Source: Tetracentron sinense (lineage: Eukaryota; Streptophyta; Magnoliopsida; Trochodendrales; Trochodendraceae). Taken from it: a stretch of 64,000 nucleotides of DNA. A program made the position numbers and the translations under genes. A model generated the notes under the pieces. That model saw only the letters and a list, made by a program, of their open reading frames with translations, did not search any database and was not told where the DNA came from. The stretch lies in NCBI GenBank assembly GCA_015143295.1, contig CM026571.1, positions 3,801,501 through 3,865,500 on the forward strand. The letters run 5' to 3'. Below are positions 33,189 through 45,761 of this stretch, piece after piece (position 1 is the stretch's first letter; each line of letters begins with the position of its first letter).

Positions 33189-34839
33189 TGTTGAAACTGA
33201 AGATTCGGATTGCTGATGTAGATTACTAGATCTTTATCCATGACTACAATTCAGCCCCATAAGATCAACAACTCGTCACCAGCAACCTCCTTCAAACTTT
33301 TTGGGAATGCCACAAGCTTGAGTAGTTTTGCTACATTCGTACTCCTCGAGATTTCCTGAAAAATATGAATAAAAGAGAAGAAAGAGAAAGAAAAGATGAG
33401 AGTGATTGAAGGGAGAGAAGAAGGAATAGTGAAGAATTGTAATAAACTGGCAGCCTTCCTTCTTAAGAATACTCAAGAACACAGTGTTTTGAAAAGGAAA
33501 CTTCTCCTCTAAGTTTTTTGCTCCAAAAAATCAATTCTAAAAGTCCAAGTGCCAATCTCACCTAATCTCACTTAAATCCACTTACCTATCCTCTACAAGT
33601 CTCCTCCTATTTATAGAGAAAAAATCTCTTTTAATCAATAATAATGATCAAAATATTCATTGATGTGACATCTAACAGTTGTTTCCTGTTAAGTGGAGTC
33701 ATTCTATTAATAACTAACATATATTATGTTAAATATAACCTACATCCATTAAAGGGAGTCTATTTGTTAAGTATCACGTGTTCTTTTAAGAAAGAGTTGT
33801 CAGCTCATCAAATCACCATAACCGCCTTTCAGTTATGATTTAATCATTTAAACTGTTATGACCCAAACAATCATTTGGATACAATCTTCAAAGGCTAAAA
33901 GAGTAAAGTACTTTAGAAAGGAGTTTAACTATTTTAACAAATTTCTTCATATCCATCCAAATTCCTTCCTATATATATATCGTACACCAAAGGCGGGTCA
34001 TAAGCCTTTAGGATACCTTGTCTAAAGAAATCATAAGTGATGAGGAGACTATTCTCAGAGTGGATGCGATATCTACCGTCAGACCTCAATCATCTAGTAC
34101 GAGAGAATGAGACTATGGAGGTCGCAATTTTCTCCAATAGCCTAAAGAAAAATGAGGGCAAGATACATCTCAACATTCCCTCCTGACTCTCAAACCAGGA
34201 AGTAATCCATACTTTTTTGGAATTGAAGATGGGGGGAACACACACACACATTCCCACGAGGAAGATAATCAATACCTTTACCCCTTGACAAGACAAAATA
34301 GGGTACGTGGTGATCTGAGTCCACCGAATTCCTATGAAGACGAAGCTGAACTGGTAACCGTCTTTTTCATCTCAACGAAGTATGACTCCTTCAAGCTTCT
34401 GATCAGCATAAGCTCGCAACATCATTGATTCAAGACTTGTCTTGAAAAATAAAATATCATAATGGCGTTAGAAAAAATTCAATAATCTGATTCTACTAAA
34501 GTCTTACGAAGGATGAATTTAGTCCTGACGGAATAGGTCGCCTTTGAGCTTTCCATCAGATTTTTGAAAGCTTATTAGTTGATCAAAATCTGCTCCTTTG
34601 ATCATATCATCTATTGAATACTCATTCTCAGCTACTTCGGTCACGAAGGCGCAATGAGTTTGACCAACATGCTATAAGTCTGAATCTTATTCTCAGACGT
34701 GGCATACTTTAAGGTATCCGGTCCTTTTAAATCATCATATATAATCCTTTATCCATGTGGCTTCTGACTGGTTCAGAATATGGTCGGACTAGGAAATATT
34801 TTCCATGTGTCAATGCATCATTTTCTATCATCAACAACA
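33189..34839 (-). mobile_element. Probable solo LTR (1651 bp) inserted in the LTR of E
   Basis: Bounded TG...CA with 5-bp duplications AGGTG at 33184-33188 and 34840-34844. The empty site AATTAAGGTGTTACTCC survives in the right LTR near 35723. On the minus strand a TATA-like CTATAAATAGG lies near 33605-33615, which suggests LTR promoter orientation. There is no internal primer site or coding domain, so a solo LTR is the simplest reading; a small non-autonomous element is possible. Confidence 0.75.
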
Positions 34840-35053
34840 AGGTGTTACTCCAAGAGGGGAGAATTGATTGTGTGTGAGGCATGCACATGCACTTGCACTT
34901 GCATGGGCCATGAGGGTGTGCATCATTCCCGCCCTCTTAAATGACCCTTGTCCTCAAGGGTCAATCGCAAAGCCGATGTTCCTCTAGGATTGTATGGGTG
35001 CCATGTAGTTGTGTAGTCCAGAAAATCAGAAAATGGATGGAGACTAACATCAT

Positions 35054-35419
35054 TCAAACGAGATATTGATAATGTTCTAAGAATATCTGGTCCATCAGAT
35101 TCTTTCCATCACAATGTGGCACCTCAACACGTGAACATCTTGGGGGAGCAACATAGAGTTGGTTGAAATCCTTAGTTTCATTGCATTTGATCATCACATG
35201 AGTGTCTTCATTTGGTACTTTTGTCTTCTTCGGGTGTAGGTGTAAGATTTTCAATCTCTTGTTGTTGATGCGCCCAAAGCATGATTGTGTCAATGCTTTT
35301 TTCATTTCATCTACTATTGTTCGGATTACGAGGCTCTTTTTCATTTTAGCCAAGAGTGCTCGAATTTCATCGGCTACTTCCTTGAATTCTCTTTCCACCA
35401 CTATTTGGTTACATGCCAT
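35054..35419 (-). pseudogene. Element E gag N-terminal remnant
   Basis: 122 residues on the minus strand starting MACNQIVVEREF, with a Lys-rich helical part and then RVEVPHCDGKNLMDQIF. The latter resembles the P-x-x-E-(I/F)-P-x-FDG start of Ty3/gypsy gag capsids. It starts 30 bp after the primer-binding site. Fossil. Confidence 0.6.
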
Positions 35420-35464
35420 AAACTATGTTGCCATGGTCTCTAAGATAGGCGCTCTGATACCAAG

Positions 35465-35807
35465 TTGTTACGATCCTCGATTGTAACTGTGCTAACCTTA
35501 TGAACCAGTGGATAGAAAAGACAAATCAATGACCACTTGTGAGGGTGGTCGTCCTTCTAAATGCTTCAATTCAATAATCGCCTCATTCAAGATTACATCT
35601 TTTGCTTAATAAAGCAACTAGACTACCTTATTTTATGGAAATCTAACAACTAGGAAATATAATAATATATAGATAAACTAGGAAATAACATGAGGCAAAT
35701 CTAATTAGATAGCTATTATTCTAATTAAGGTGTTACTCCAAGAGGGGAGGTTTGATCGTGTGTGAGGCATGCACATGAACTTGCATGGGCCATGAGGGTG
35801 TGCATCA
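35465..35807 (-). repeat. Right (5') LTR of element E, uninterrupted
   Basis: 343 bp, TGTTACGATC...GTGTGCATCA on the plus strand. It serves as the empty-site reference for both insertions in the left LTR. Confidence 0.85.
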
Positions 35808-36225
35808 TTCCCGCTTAATCTCTTCAAATCCCTCTATTCTCTTCAAGTTAATGTCACGTGTCATCCAAGTGGTGCCATTTCATTGGTGTTCATGCCATTC
35901 CATCTTCTTTAACTTCCCTCTCCTACAATTTCTCTCACTAATTAACTCCTCCCTCTCTCTCTCTCTCTCTCCATTAATCTCTCCAATTAAACCAAATGTC
36001 CACCCATTCCATTCCCCAAAGGAAACCCCCCTCTCCTAATTATAAATTATGTATCTAGACTTACCTCCTACACTTATCACTTAGTGGGGCCCACTCACTT
36101 GGATTTGGGTTTTCTATCCAAACCAACTCATTACCCTCCCAATCCTTCCCCTATTAACCTTTTGTCTTCCTAATCCTTAGAATTTTCAGCAAGTCACTTC
36201 ATCTTTTCCTTTCCATGGTCATACG
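35808..36225. other. No gene recognised; CT microsatellite
   Basis: Pyrimidine-rich DNA with a CT run at about 35950-35970. The first bases, TTCCCGC, repeat the polypurine-tract side of element E. Confidence 0.45.
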
Positions 36226-36948
36226 TGTAGAGACCTGGATTTTTATTTATCAATATTTGTGTAATTTTTATGAATACATTAGTAATCGTGTTATGAATTA
36301 ACGCATTGAGTGTTTCCATGCTAAATAATGTCTTGTTGTATGTTAAGTGTTTAAAGTATGTAAACAAGGAAGAATATAAGGAAAAACAATCAAAAAAATA
36401 ATGCAATATATCACGGTGGGAGACCCACCGGTCGACTTGCGCATGCACCGAAGGGGAAAATATATGGGGTTTTTGGGCAGAGAGGACATCAACCACCGGT
36501 TGACCACCCAACAACCAGTTGACTTGCCTACAAGAAATTCGCCCAAAAACTTCTAATTGGGGATAATTTTGAGAATTCTAAAAGGGTTAGGATTCTAAAC
36601 ATTATAAATAGACCCTTTACTCTTGGGTTTTGAGTTTTAACCAAAACAAAAAGAAACGACTTCTAGGCTCTCAAACAATCTCTCTCTCTCAAAGAAATAG
36701 TTTGGCTTCAGTTCTACGAACTCTTATCAAACCCTAGTACACAAAGAACTCTTTATATAAGAGAAAAATCTCAGAAAATAAAATAAAATAAAGTAATCCC
36801 GCTTCAACGATCGATCGGCCAAGGAGTGGCCGATCGATCGCAGCTACCACCGATCGATCGGCCACTCTCTGGCCAATAGATCGCAATGCCCAGTTTTGCC
36901 AAAATTGAATACAATTCCAATAGTTTCTTCCAAACACTCTGCCCAACA
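36226..36948 (+). repeat. Probable solo LTR or LTR fragment
   Basis: Bounded by TGTAGAGACC and GCCCAACA, with a TATA-like ATTATAAATAGACC near 36600 and then a CT-rich leader. Near its end is a cluster of GATCGATCGGCC palindromes (about 36808-36885). The LRK10L tail fossil begins directly after it. No clear target duplication, so family and exact limits are uncertain. Confidence 0.45.
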
Positions 36949-37258
36949 TCTACAAGAGATGCTAATTGAGTCTCACGCAACAAACACAAATCATACGGGA
37001 ATATTATCTTTGTGGTGTAATTCTATAAAGATGAATCACCTAGCCTTGATGTAAATGTGGATTACCTAGTCACTATTTCAAGTAATATGCACCAAGGTTT
37101 ATTATTTGATACTAAAGAAGGAATTATTGAGGAACTAATGTCTAAGTTTTGTTCTTTTGCTTTAATTATGGTTGATTATATTTTTCACTTCTTGATTTGA
37201 AACGATTCCTTCAATCAGCTGTTCATTTTAGCAATGATTATTAGCATTTAAATCATAT
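36949..37258 (+). pseudogene. LRK10L fossil: C-terminal tail and 3' UTR
   Basis: CAAGAGATGCTAATTGAG to GCCTTGATGTAAATGTGGAT matches the last 35 or so codons of the intact gene ([24 protein letters not shown]) with indels. The match continues through the 3' flank (CACCAAGGTTTATT) to about 37258. The kinase core is missing. This is the third LRK10L relative in the window. Confidence 0.85.
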
Positions 37259-38518
37259 AATACTTTTAGGGTCCTTACATTATTGTAACCACCACGAGAG
37301 AGAGAGAGAGAGAGAGTGATTTATTTTTACCTTAGGTAGGGTTAAATTTGAAATAGGTATATATTTATTCTGATCTAAAAATAATAAGAAAAATTAAGCT
37401 TATTGATAAAGAGATGAATTGGGGACTCCGTTATAATGATGTAAGGTAGAAGGTATAGGTTTGGAAAGATCTAAGTTGCTTGCCTTAGATGCTAGCTTCC
37501 ATAAAAGCTAGCTCTCTTTAACACGTGTATTGCTTTTTCTCGACTGCTATTTCAACAAGTTAAATGAAAGTAAAGCAAGAAGTTCATAAATATTGTTGAC
37601 GTTGTTGCTTTAATTGGTTTTAAAAGCATCCAAGAAAAAGTAATGCCTGTAAAAAAGAGCTAGCTATCAAAGGACAGCATCAAAGTGTACCATTCCCAGC
37701 CAAGTAGCTTTTTTCTTTTTTACCAAAATACCTTTAAAAATATAATGTGTCAAGTAATTAATTGAATTAGTTTGCTTCGGAGTTAACCCAAGAAATTAAT
37801 TGAGTTATTACAAGTTGCGTTTACACCAAGAGTTTTCCTAAAATCCATTCAAGTTAGTCGGGTTTTAGGTTAACTCATCAAGCTACTATACATGAATTAT
37901 TATTGTTATTATTATTTAGAAAAGCTACTCAGTGGGAGTGGGGGTTTGGCATGATGGTGAACCCCTAGTTTGTAAACATGTTTGTGGGAGGAGCAATAAT
38001 TCATTAAATGATGAACCTGCTTATTCCAGTACCAAGAGGACCAAGAATGACAAATATTATCATTCCAAGCTTCGAAAATATTTTTAGAATAGCGTCAATT
38101 CTTTTACAAAAGGTAAGCCTATCAAGTAAAGCATAACACTCAGCTATATTATTACTAAACCAACCATAGAAGGAGTAAAAAGCACTGAATGATCTCTAAT
38201 AATTCCACCACCACCTACATAGCCCGGGTTTGCTCTAGAGGCACCAGGAATTATACATGAATTAAGGAGGTTTACTCATGAATTATACATGAATTAAAAC
38301 ACTCAACTCATAAAGTAAACTTAGTAGGTTTACTCATGCCATGCATGGCAATAAGAATGGTACATGCTTAGTCAATTGAAGAAATATTTATGTCCTAATA
38401 AAAATCAAAAGTTGTTTAGAGCAATTGTGTCAATTGTTGAAACCTTCATCAATAAAGAAAATTTTCTTTTATGTTAATCTCCAAATACCGACAATGCAAA
38501 TGGATGATTAACTCATGA
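37259..38518. other. No gene recognised; GA microsatellite and short repeats
   Basis: A GA run lies at 37296-37316. GAATTATACATGAATTAA and GGTTTACTCATG are each repeated within 38245-38340. Otherwise there is no coding signal. Confidence 0.5.
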
Positions 38519-39959
38519 TTGCCTTGGGTCAGTGGGTGCAGGCCCATGATGGGCTGCTCTGACCAAGGCCTGACCCAGTATGCCATGTAGCCTGCGTGGT
38601 GTAGGAGGACCTATCTAGGTGGCTGAGCCCATGCACATGCAAGGTGAACCTGGTCCTCTATAAATAGAGGGGCTTGGGGAGGGTCTGAGAGTTGTTGGAA
38701 CTCAAACTAGAGCCTGATCCGTGGAGTGTAGAGCCTGTTCCGTGGACCCAGACCATGGAGCTAAGTGTGTAGAGCCTGTTCCGTGGACCTAGACCACAGA
38801 GCTAAGACTGTAGAGCCTGATCCGTAGACCTAGACCAGTGAGCGCAGAGAGAAGAACCAGACCAGAGTAGATGCACCCTAGTCTAGTCTACTCCAAGTTA
38901 GCCATTGTTCATCAGGATGACTCCGTACCAGGAACCTCTTAGAAGGACCCTAACCTGGAGATCTCCATTAATGGTGGTCCTTGAGCTTGATGGAGAAGAT
39001 GGTGACCCTGACTCATTATCCGGAGGCCCAGAACCTAGAACCAGACCCAACAAGCTATCCGGATCGATCCAAATCAATCCAGATCCATGGATACCAGGAA
39101 ATGGACAGTTTGTCCAGCTCCAAAGAGTAGAACAGTGGATCTATCCTACATGGGCAGAACCATCTTGGTGACCATCCAATTTCGGGTGATCCTACATTAT
39201 CCACATGATGGACCCAATAAGGGGTATCTTGTGGAATGGGTTAATCTGGACAAGCCTGTTCTTGTACCCAATAGAACCCGAACTGATATAATCAGATTAA
39301 GTATAATCTTGTCACCAAACAAACTCGGATTAAGTTAAAATGAATTAACTTAAAATCTGTAACCAAACAGGACCTAAGACAGAATTGATTCTAGCCAAAC
39401 CAGAATTAGATTTTATGTAGAATTGATTTTAGATAGAACCAGAATCTGTAACCAAACAGAATAGGTGTAGAAGGATTAAACCAAAACAGAGTGGACCTAA
39501 CCCTGTAACCAAACAGACCCTTAAACCCTAAGGGGTAAAATGATAATTTTGAAAATTATCTAATTAATTAGATTATCTTTTTCTATAAATCCGATGAGAC
39601 TTTAGGGTACTTGGATAATTAGGGAAAACCTAATTAAATGAATATATATGTGCATATATTTAATTTTAAGAGCATCCTAAAGGAAGATCAGTACCCCGTC
39701 TTCTGCCGAATAGTACAAACTCGTTGGGAAGACCGGAGAGAATCAGAGCTGAATTGTATCCCGGAAATAAAGCTACCATATCCCTTGCACATGGGAGGCT
39801 TCAATTATCTTCAAGAAAGACTCACTTGTAGCGCCTCTCAGGGAAGCGATTCTCTACCTTAATTAATTAAATAATTAATTATTTATTTAACTACATTATT
39901 ATTTATCTGTATTTGTTAAGTGGCTATGTGTGCAAGAATTTAGCCCAATTACACCAACA
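38519..39959 (+). repeat. 5'-truncated LTR of the Copia A/B family
   Basis: Aligns with the last two thirds of the A LTR (from TGCCTTGGGTCAGTGGGTGC to the ACACCAACA end). No internal element sequence is adjacent, so it is a truncated solo LTR or a remnant. Several indels relative to A and B show age. Confidence 0.88.
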
Positions 39960-41045
39960 TTTTCATTTTAATTATAGGCCTCTGGTATACACTTTTGCGA
40001 TTTCATATCCTTCTTCTTTGATAATAATTTTTTTTTGCTTTGGTAATAAAATAAATTAGTCATTAACTATTGATTTCAGGTCCTCTTTCCATATGTTTGA
40101 ATTTCAAGTTTCTCTCTGTTTCATGGTCATCATGATTATTTTTAGAATTAAAGAAAGAAGTCTGTTAGAATTTTTCCTTCATTTCTTTTATCTTTTCTAG
40201 ATGGCTGTTTCAAGCTCTCAAAGAATGTAATCTCTACTTTATAAAGTGATTTTTTAGGCGAAGATCTATCACAAAGTGAAATAAGGTGGTGGAGCATAAC
40301 TTTCCTCTCTTTGGACTTATATCTTTGCAGGCAGTTTTCTGTCATTGGATTACCACCTATCTATTCTCACTTATGTATGGACTAGGTGAGTCCTCGGCCG
40401 CTGGAATTATCGACTAAAGTGTTTTGATACTTCACCTCCATCACAGAGTTGTGTCATCTCGGTTAAGATTTAGGGTGTTTGACCACCAGTTTGGACCACT
40501 GAGTAAATCTAGTATGGCCAAATTGGTGATCCGAGAGAATAGTGGATCACAAGTAGGATTTAATGCATGCCTTATGAATGCATAGATCAATATATGAGCT
40601 TAGTATAGAAAAATTATAAAGAAATTATTAGAATTGTAGTAGTTTTGATAGATGGGGAAATTGTTTTGTTTCATCTTCTTTTTTTCTCAGAGCAAAAATA
40701 TGGGATGTTGTAGATTCAGAGAATATTTTTCTCTTTTCATGGTGGTGTTGCTGCTCAAGTCTGAGAAGTGAGAATAGTCTAACTGGTTAGATTATAAAGA
40801 AATTTTTAGTAGATAATCCCCTATTTGGAGTGTGCTTAGTTTCTCTTTCTAATTAAGTCAGACAGAGATGCATCTGTACTGTAATCAGAGTGATAAGAAC
40901 TTTCAGTGTGTGAATTGTGATGCTAAATCGTTCATTTGGGCCTTCTAATACAAGGTTAATAATGTCTAATGAAAAATTATTAAAATATACATATTTTTTA
41001 TTTTTAAAAATAGTGATAATAGTAGAATGATATTTAGTTTTGAAA

Positions 41046-41088
<43 letters not shown>

Positions 41089-41945
41089 ATAAAGAGGAAC
41101 CTCAAGCCCACCCTTCAAGTAGGCCAGGTAAACCTCGAGTGCATGCATGAACCGGTAAGTCCAAGGCCCATAAGAACCAAGAAACCTTGTGTGAGTGGTC
41201 TCAATTGGATGGCAAGAGTTGAATTTAAGACCTCCACTTCTTACGGCGTGGTCTATATTCAATTAGGAACCTTACTTTTATAATTTAACCAAATCATCTC
41301 TAAATAAAAAAAGCTCTTATATATAATTATGAAAATAGTTATTGCTAATCTAAGAAATAAGTTAATAAACTAATGACCCGAGAACAGGTCAAATATTCTG
41401 CAAGAATTAAATTTCGCTATCCGTCAAACCCCGTTCATCGTTCCAGACTGGCTATTCAATGATGGACCACACGTAATCTTGAGTCTTGACCTGAGCAATC
41501 AGTTTTTTTATTTAATTTTTTTAATAATGAAATAACGAGTTCCTCAACATTATATGGTAATGCATCATAACTACATCCTGTAAACGTCATACCCTACAAG
41601 TGGAGTAAATGGGAGTCCAAAAGTAGGACAATCAAATGGAATTTTTTTTTTTAACCAAAGAGAATATGCAAATACAGCAAGGGCGCTTACTTTTATATAT
41701 GTGCACGTTGGATGCACGTGAGAGATTGGGGAAGGTACGAGAGAGAGGGGAAGATGGACTCTAGTATTTTGGAAAAAAAAATTAAGGGATATTTTTAGAA
41801 CAAAAACTTAACGGACATTTTTGAATAAAAAATAGTAAGGGACACGTTGGTTATATATAAATAATAAAAGATATTTTTAATTTTATTTGAAATTTACTTT
41901 TAAATAAATCAAGCTGAGCTTGAGCTAAGTCAAGTTCAATCTAAG
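39960..41945. other. No gene recognised; AT microsatellite
   Basis: (AT)17 at 41051-41084. The flank 41090-41290 contains a phrase AGTGGTCTCAATTGGATGG typical of dispersed plant repeats, but the family is not identified. Confidence 0.45.
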
Positions 41946-43203
41946 TGATCTTTTAAGTATTTTTATACTACTTGATTGTTTACATTTGTTTCAGATTCAT
42001 GTGCGAAAAAAAGCTTAAAATTGAAGATTTTAAAAGCATTAATGACTCAGAAAGATCTCAGGAACAAAAGTGAAGAAAGCTTGAGCAAAACATAGAGCAA
42101 CCAAGGGATTTTTATCCTGGGCAATCGATTGCCCAAGGGGGGTGATCGATCACCCTTGCTGCTTGTTAATGATATTAAAAGCATGAAAAATCTTTAGGTG
42201 GGCCAAATTTGACTATTCTTAAAGGCCCAAACTTCGTAGGGGAAAGAGAAAATAAGAATTGTACCCCAATTAGAAGTCATTATTATATAAGGACTCTCAC
42301 TTTCTCTTTTTCCCTATAAAATGAGAGATTCTTTGTAAAGATTCTAAGTAGAGATTTTGAATCAGAAAAAGAAGAAGCTCTAGAGATAAAGGAAGCCGTG
42401 AAGAAGAATATTGCAGCTTTGTCTATAAATATGATACATTTCTCCCTCGCGATAAACTAATTTCCATTCTAGGGTTTCGATGAAACCCTAGCCAAGTAAC
42501 TGTGTCGTTCTATTTTATTTTATTTTGATTTCTTAGTTGTAAAATATTAATTGCATAATGAGAAAGTTGTTTCAACAACCAGGATTTATTTTAATTATAT
42601 TTGATTTCAATGGAATTCTCAACCTTGTCTTAGGTTTTATGAAATTGGAATTAAAATCACTTATATTAATTTTCATTATAATTTAAACATAGGTTTTATG
42701 CAATGGTTTTAATATATTAAGAGATTAAATTCAAAGATATTTTATGCTAAGGGAGGAAGAGTTATTACACAACCGTAGATTAATGTGTATCATTTGTACT
42801 AACCGAAGATACGATATGCTTAGAATATAATCTCTTGAGCTTTTCTTGATTAGTTGAGAGGTGTCGTGATGTCACTCTAAGTGGAATGTTTGCAATTTAA
42901 GAGGTTAGAATAAAGTCAAAATAGTGATTAGTTATTAGGTTATTTGTGGATTTGAAAACCCTAGATTTTCTCTTTCAAATGATTTAAAATCAGTAGTTGA
43001 TAATCAATTTAGAAATTTTAGTTAGTTTAATTAATTGTTTTAATTTAATCAAGCAAAATTCAATTACCCATCTTATTAGTTTAGAATTAATCTGAATAAA
43101 AGGCAACGAAACCAGTGCAGTACTCAGAGGAACGATACATTTGCTAGTACTATTCTATAGAATTATTACTAAGAATGAATAATTTAAGATTGACTGACGA
43201 TCA
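41946..43203 (+). repeat. 5' LTR of element F
   Basis: Carries the perfect palindromes GGGCAATCGATTGCCC and GGTGATCGATCACC near 42120-42155 and a TATA-like CTATAAAATGAG near 42315. Confidence 0.9.
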
Positions 43204-43479
43204 ATTTTTGGCGCCGTTGCCGCGGATTGTTGGAACGGTCTAATTGTTAATTTGAAAGATTAACTTTAAATTAATCATAATAAAAAAATCCAAAAATATA
43301 TTTTTTTTATTTAATTGAAAATATTTGTGTTTTCAGGTATCAAATCGCTCAAACTGCAAAGATTAAAAGAGCTTGTTTAACATCTTGGAAAGCATGAGAG
43401 TTTTGTGAGTATTTACTTTTTAAGTAGATATTTTATTTCAATTTGTGTCTGTCAAACATAGAGTATTTCTATAGGCTGC

Positions 43480-44750
43480 ATGCACGGTCGAAGGTCTTGT
43501 AATTCTGAACTATTCTCCCTTGATTCTGAGTTAGAGCGTACTTCTAGGTTTCTCAAGGCTTCTGTCTTATTCGAATCAAATTCAAAAGCTAGGGCTTCTA
43601 CCATTCCTAGAGCAAACCTAGAGGCTATTCATTTCCCTAACATGACGAAAGAACATGACCCAATGAAATCATTGAAGAAGTATTTTACTCATTCTACATA
43701 TTCATCACCTTCATACATCCGGCTACCGGATACTACGGCAGCCCATTATGAAATTAAGTCAAGTATTATTCAGTTGATATTATCCTACCATGGACTTAAT
43801 AATGAAGATCCCTACAAACATTTTGATGAATTTCATAAAATTTGTACAACATTCAAGTAACAGGGATTTTTTGATGATGCCCTTAGATTGTGCCTCTTCC
43901 CATTCTCTTTGAAAGACAAAGTCAAATATTGGCTTAATTCTTTAGAGGCCAATTCTATTACCACTTTAGCTCAAATGCAGCAAAAATTTCTAATGAAATT
44001 CTTTCTCAGAGGAAAAAAAAATTTGATGAGGCGAACCGTCACAAGCTTTGCTCCAGTTGATGGTGAGCTATTTCATGAAACATAAGAGAGATTCAAAGAT
44101 CTTCTCCGTAAGTTTCCCCACCACCAAATTTCAAAGTGGCAGTTAGTCCAATCTTTCTATAATGGATTGTCTGCACTCAACCGTCAATTGGTTGATTTTT
44201 CTTGTGAATGAACATTTATGATAAAAAATGAGATTCAAGCATGGGAGCTTTTTGAAAATCTGAGTAAAAACTCTCTCCACCATGCCTCGAATAGTCGTTC
44301 TAAGATACCTTCATCTTCTTCAAATCCTAAGAGATGCATCTATGAAGTGGGCACTTCAATAGATGTTTCATTTAAAGTAGATGAATTGTCTCGCAAACTA
44401 GATAAACTTATGGCTTCAAGGCCACCTTCTTACACACCTCCTCAACCAACTCCTAATCAGAAGGAGGTGTGTCCAATTTGTTCGAGCCCTGAATATTATG
44501 TTCAAGAGTGTCCATCAGCTGCCCAATTCCCGGATCTTGTCCAAGAGCATGCAAATGTTGCCTATATCTGCCCGGGTAATGATTTTTATTCAAATACCTA
44601 TAATCCGGGTTGGAGGAATCATCCCAATTTTTTATGGCAGCCACAAACTCAAGGGAATAATTTACTCCAACCTCAAAGGTCATTCAATCGACCTTTTCAA
44701 AATCAATCCAACTACCAACCCCAATAATTTCAACAACCACCTCCTCCTAA
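43480..44750 (+). pseudogene. Element F gag remnants
   Basis: Athila/Tat-type gag. Capsid motifs are HYEIKSSIIQLI, GLNNEDPYKHFDEFH, FPFSLKDKVKYWL and W..L..FL.KFF. A Cys cluster (CPICSSPEYYVQECP) and the signature NTYNPGWRNHPNF follow, with a Pro/Gln-rich tail. Broken. Confidence 0.88.
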
Positions 44751-45158
44751 CTTTAATTAAAGAAATCCATCTTTTGAGGAGAATGTACTGAATGCTCTAA
44801 AATGCTTGGAAAGCAATACCCAATTACTTCATTCACACTCTCAATCTATTCAAAAGCTTGAGTCTCAAATGGGACAACTTGCTAATACTATCAATAGGAG
44901 AATTGATGGAACACTTCCAAGACAACCTATGAATAATCCTAAAGTTGTCAATCAAGCCAATGAGATAAATCATGAACAAGTTCAGGCTGTGACAACCTTA
45001 AGGAGTGGGAAGGTAGTTGAAGATAATGTTAGGGAAAATTTAGGCAAGAAAGTAAAGCCCATTGTAGGATCTTCTAAAATTAAGGGCGAGGGAAGGATAC
45101 CAATGAAAAGGATCAAGGTCCTTCTTCCACTCTAAATCATATTCCCAAAGCACCCTAC

Positions 45159-45610
45159 ATGCCTAAAGCCCATTATCCTACTTGTTTGAATGACTCATCC
45201 CCCTTTGGTAAAAAGGGAGCACAAATGGAAGACATGATTGAGGTCTTCAAACAAGTAAAGATAAATCTTCTTCTGCTTGATATAATCAAGCAAATTCCGA
45301 CTTATTCCAAATTTCTGAAGGATTTATGCACTCAAAAGCGTAAATCAACGACTCATGTGTCCAAGAAAATCCTTCTAACCGAACAAGTGAACTATTTACT
45401 TCAACATTCCACTCCTCCTAAATTCAAAGACCCGGGTGCTCCTACCATCTCTTATATCATTGGTCCTACCATCTCTTATATCATTGGAGATTACACCATT
45501 GACCAGGCCCTCCTTGATTTAGGAGCAAGTGTAAATTTGCTCCCTTACTCGGTTTATGAGAAATTAGGCTTGGGCGAACTTCGCCCAACATTGGTTATTT
45601 TGTAACTAGC
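45159..45610 (+). pseudogene. Element F protease region
   Basis: Contains the retropepsin-like DLGASVNLLPYSVYEKLGLG motif of the Athila/Tat group, preceded by a linker with TYSKFLKDLCTQKRK. It lies between gag and reverse transcriptase. A 24-bp phrase including ACCATCTCTTATATCATTGG is doubled at 45444-45487. Confidence 0.85.
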
Positions 45611-45761
45611 TGACAGATCAGTTAGAATTCCTAAAGGGATAGTTAAGGATGTCCTTATTAAGGTGGACAAATTCTATTTTATGGTCGACTTTTTTGTGCT
45701 TGATATGGAAACGGTCTGAAATCCCACCAAGCAAATCCCAATAATCCTTGGTCGACCTTTC

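Larger units (their letters stand above)
32561..34925 (-). repeat. Left (3') LTR of element E, interrupted twice
   Basis: Aligns with 35465-35807 over 32561-32727, 33100-33188 and 34840-34925 once the MITE and the 1.65-kb insertion are excluded. The remaining length is about 334 bp. Confidence 0.85.
32561..35807 (-). mobile_element. Gypsy-type element E (minus strand), short internal region, LTRs about 343 bp
   Basis: The right LTR is 35465-35807; the left LTR is 32561-34925 and holds two later insertions. The internal region (34926-35464) has a primer-binding site TGGTATCAGAGC (complement at 35449-35460), a gag start and a polypurine tract (AAGAGGGCGGGAA, complement at about 34926-34938) preceded by the phrase CCTTGAGGACAAGG. 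Only about 540 bp of internal sequence is left, so it is a broken or non-autonomous remnant. No matching target duplication was seen (TTAAG versus TTCCC). Confidence 0.75.

Noticed and set aside
34090-34296. Minus-strand frame in the 33189-34839 insertion
   Set aside because: Short, no domain and no related copy in the window. Treated as part of the LTR-like insertion.
36734-36989. Overlapping minus-strand frames with RSIGGSCDRSAT-type sequence
   Set aside because: They arise from the GATCGATCGGCC palindromes and cross the junction into the LRK10L fossil.
41086-41283. Possible tRNA-derived SINE beside the AT microsatellite
   Set aside because: The phrase AGTGGTCTCAATTGGATGG hints at a dispersed repeat, but no A and B box pair at the right spacing and no tail were found.
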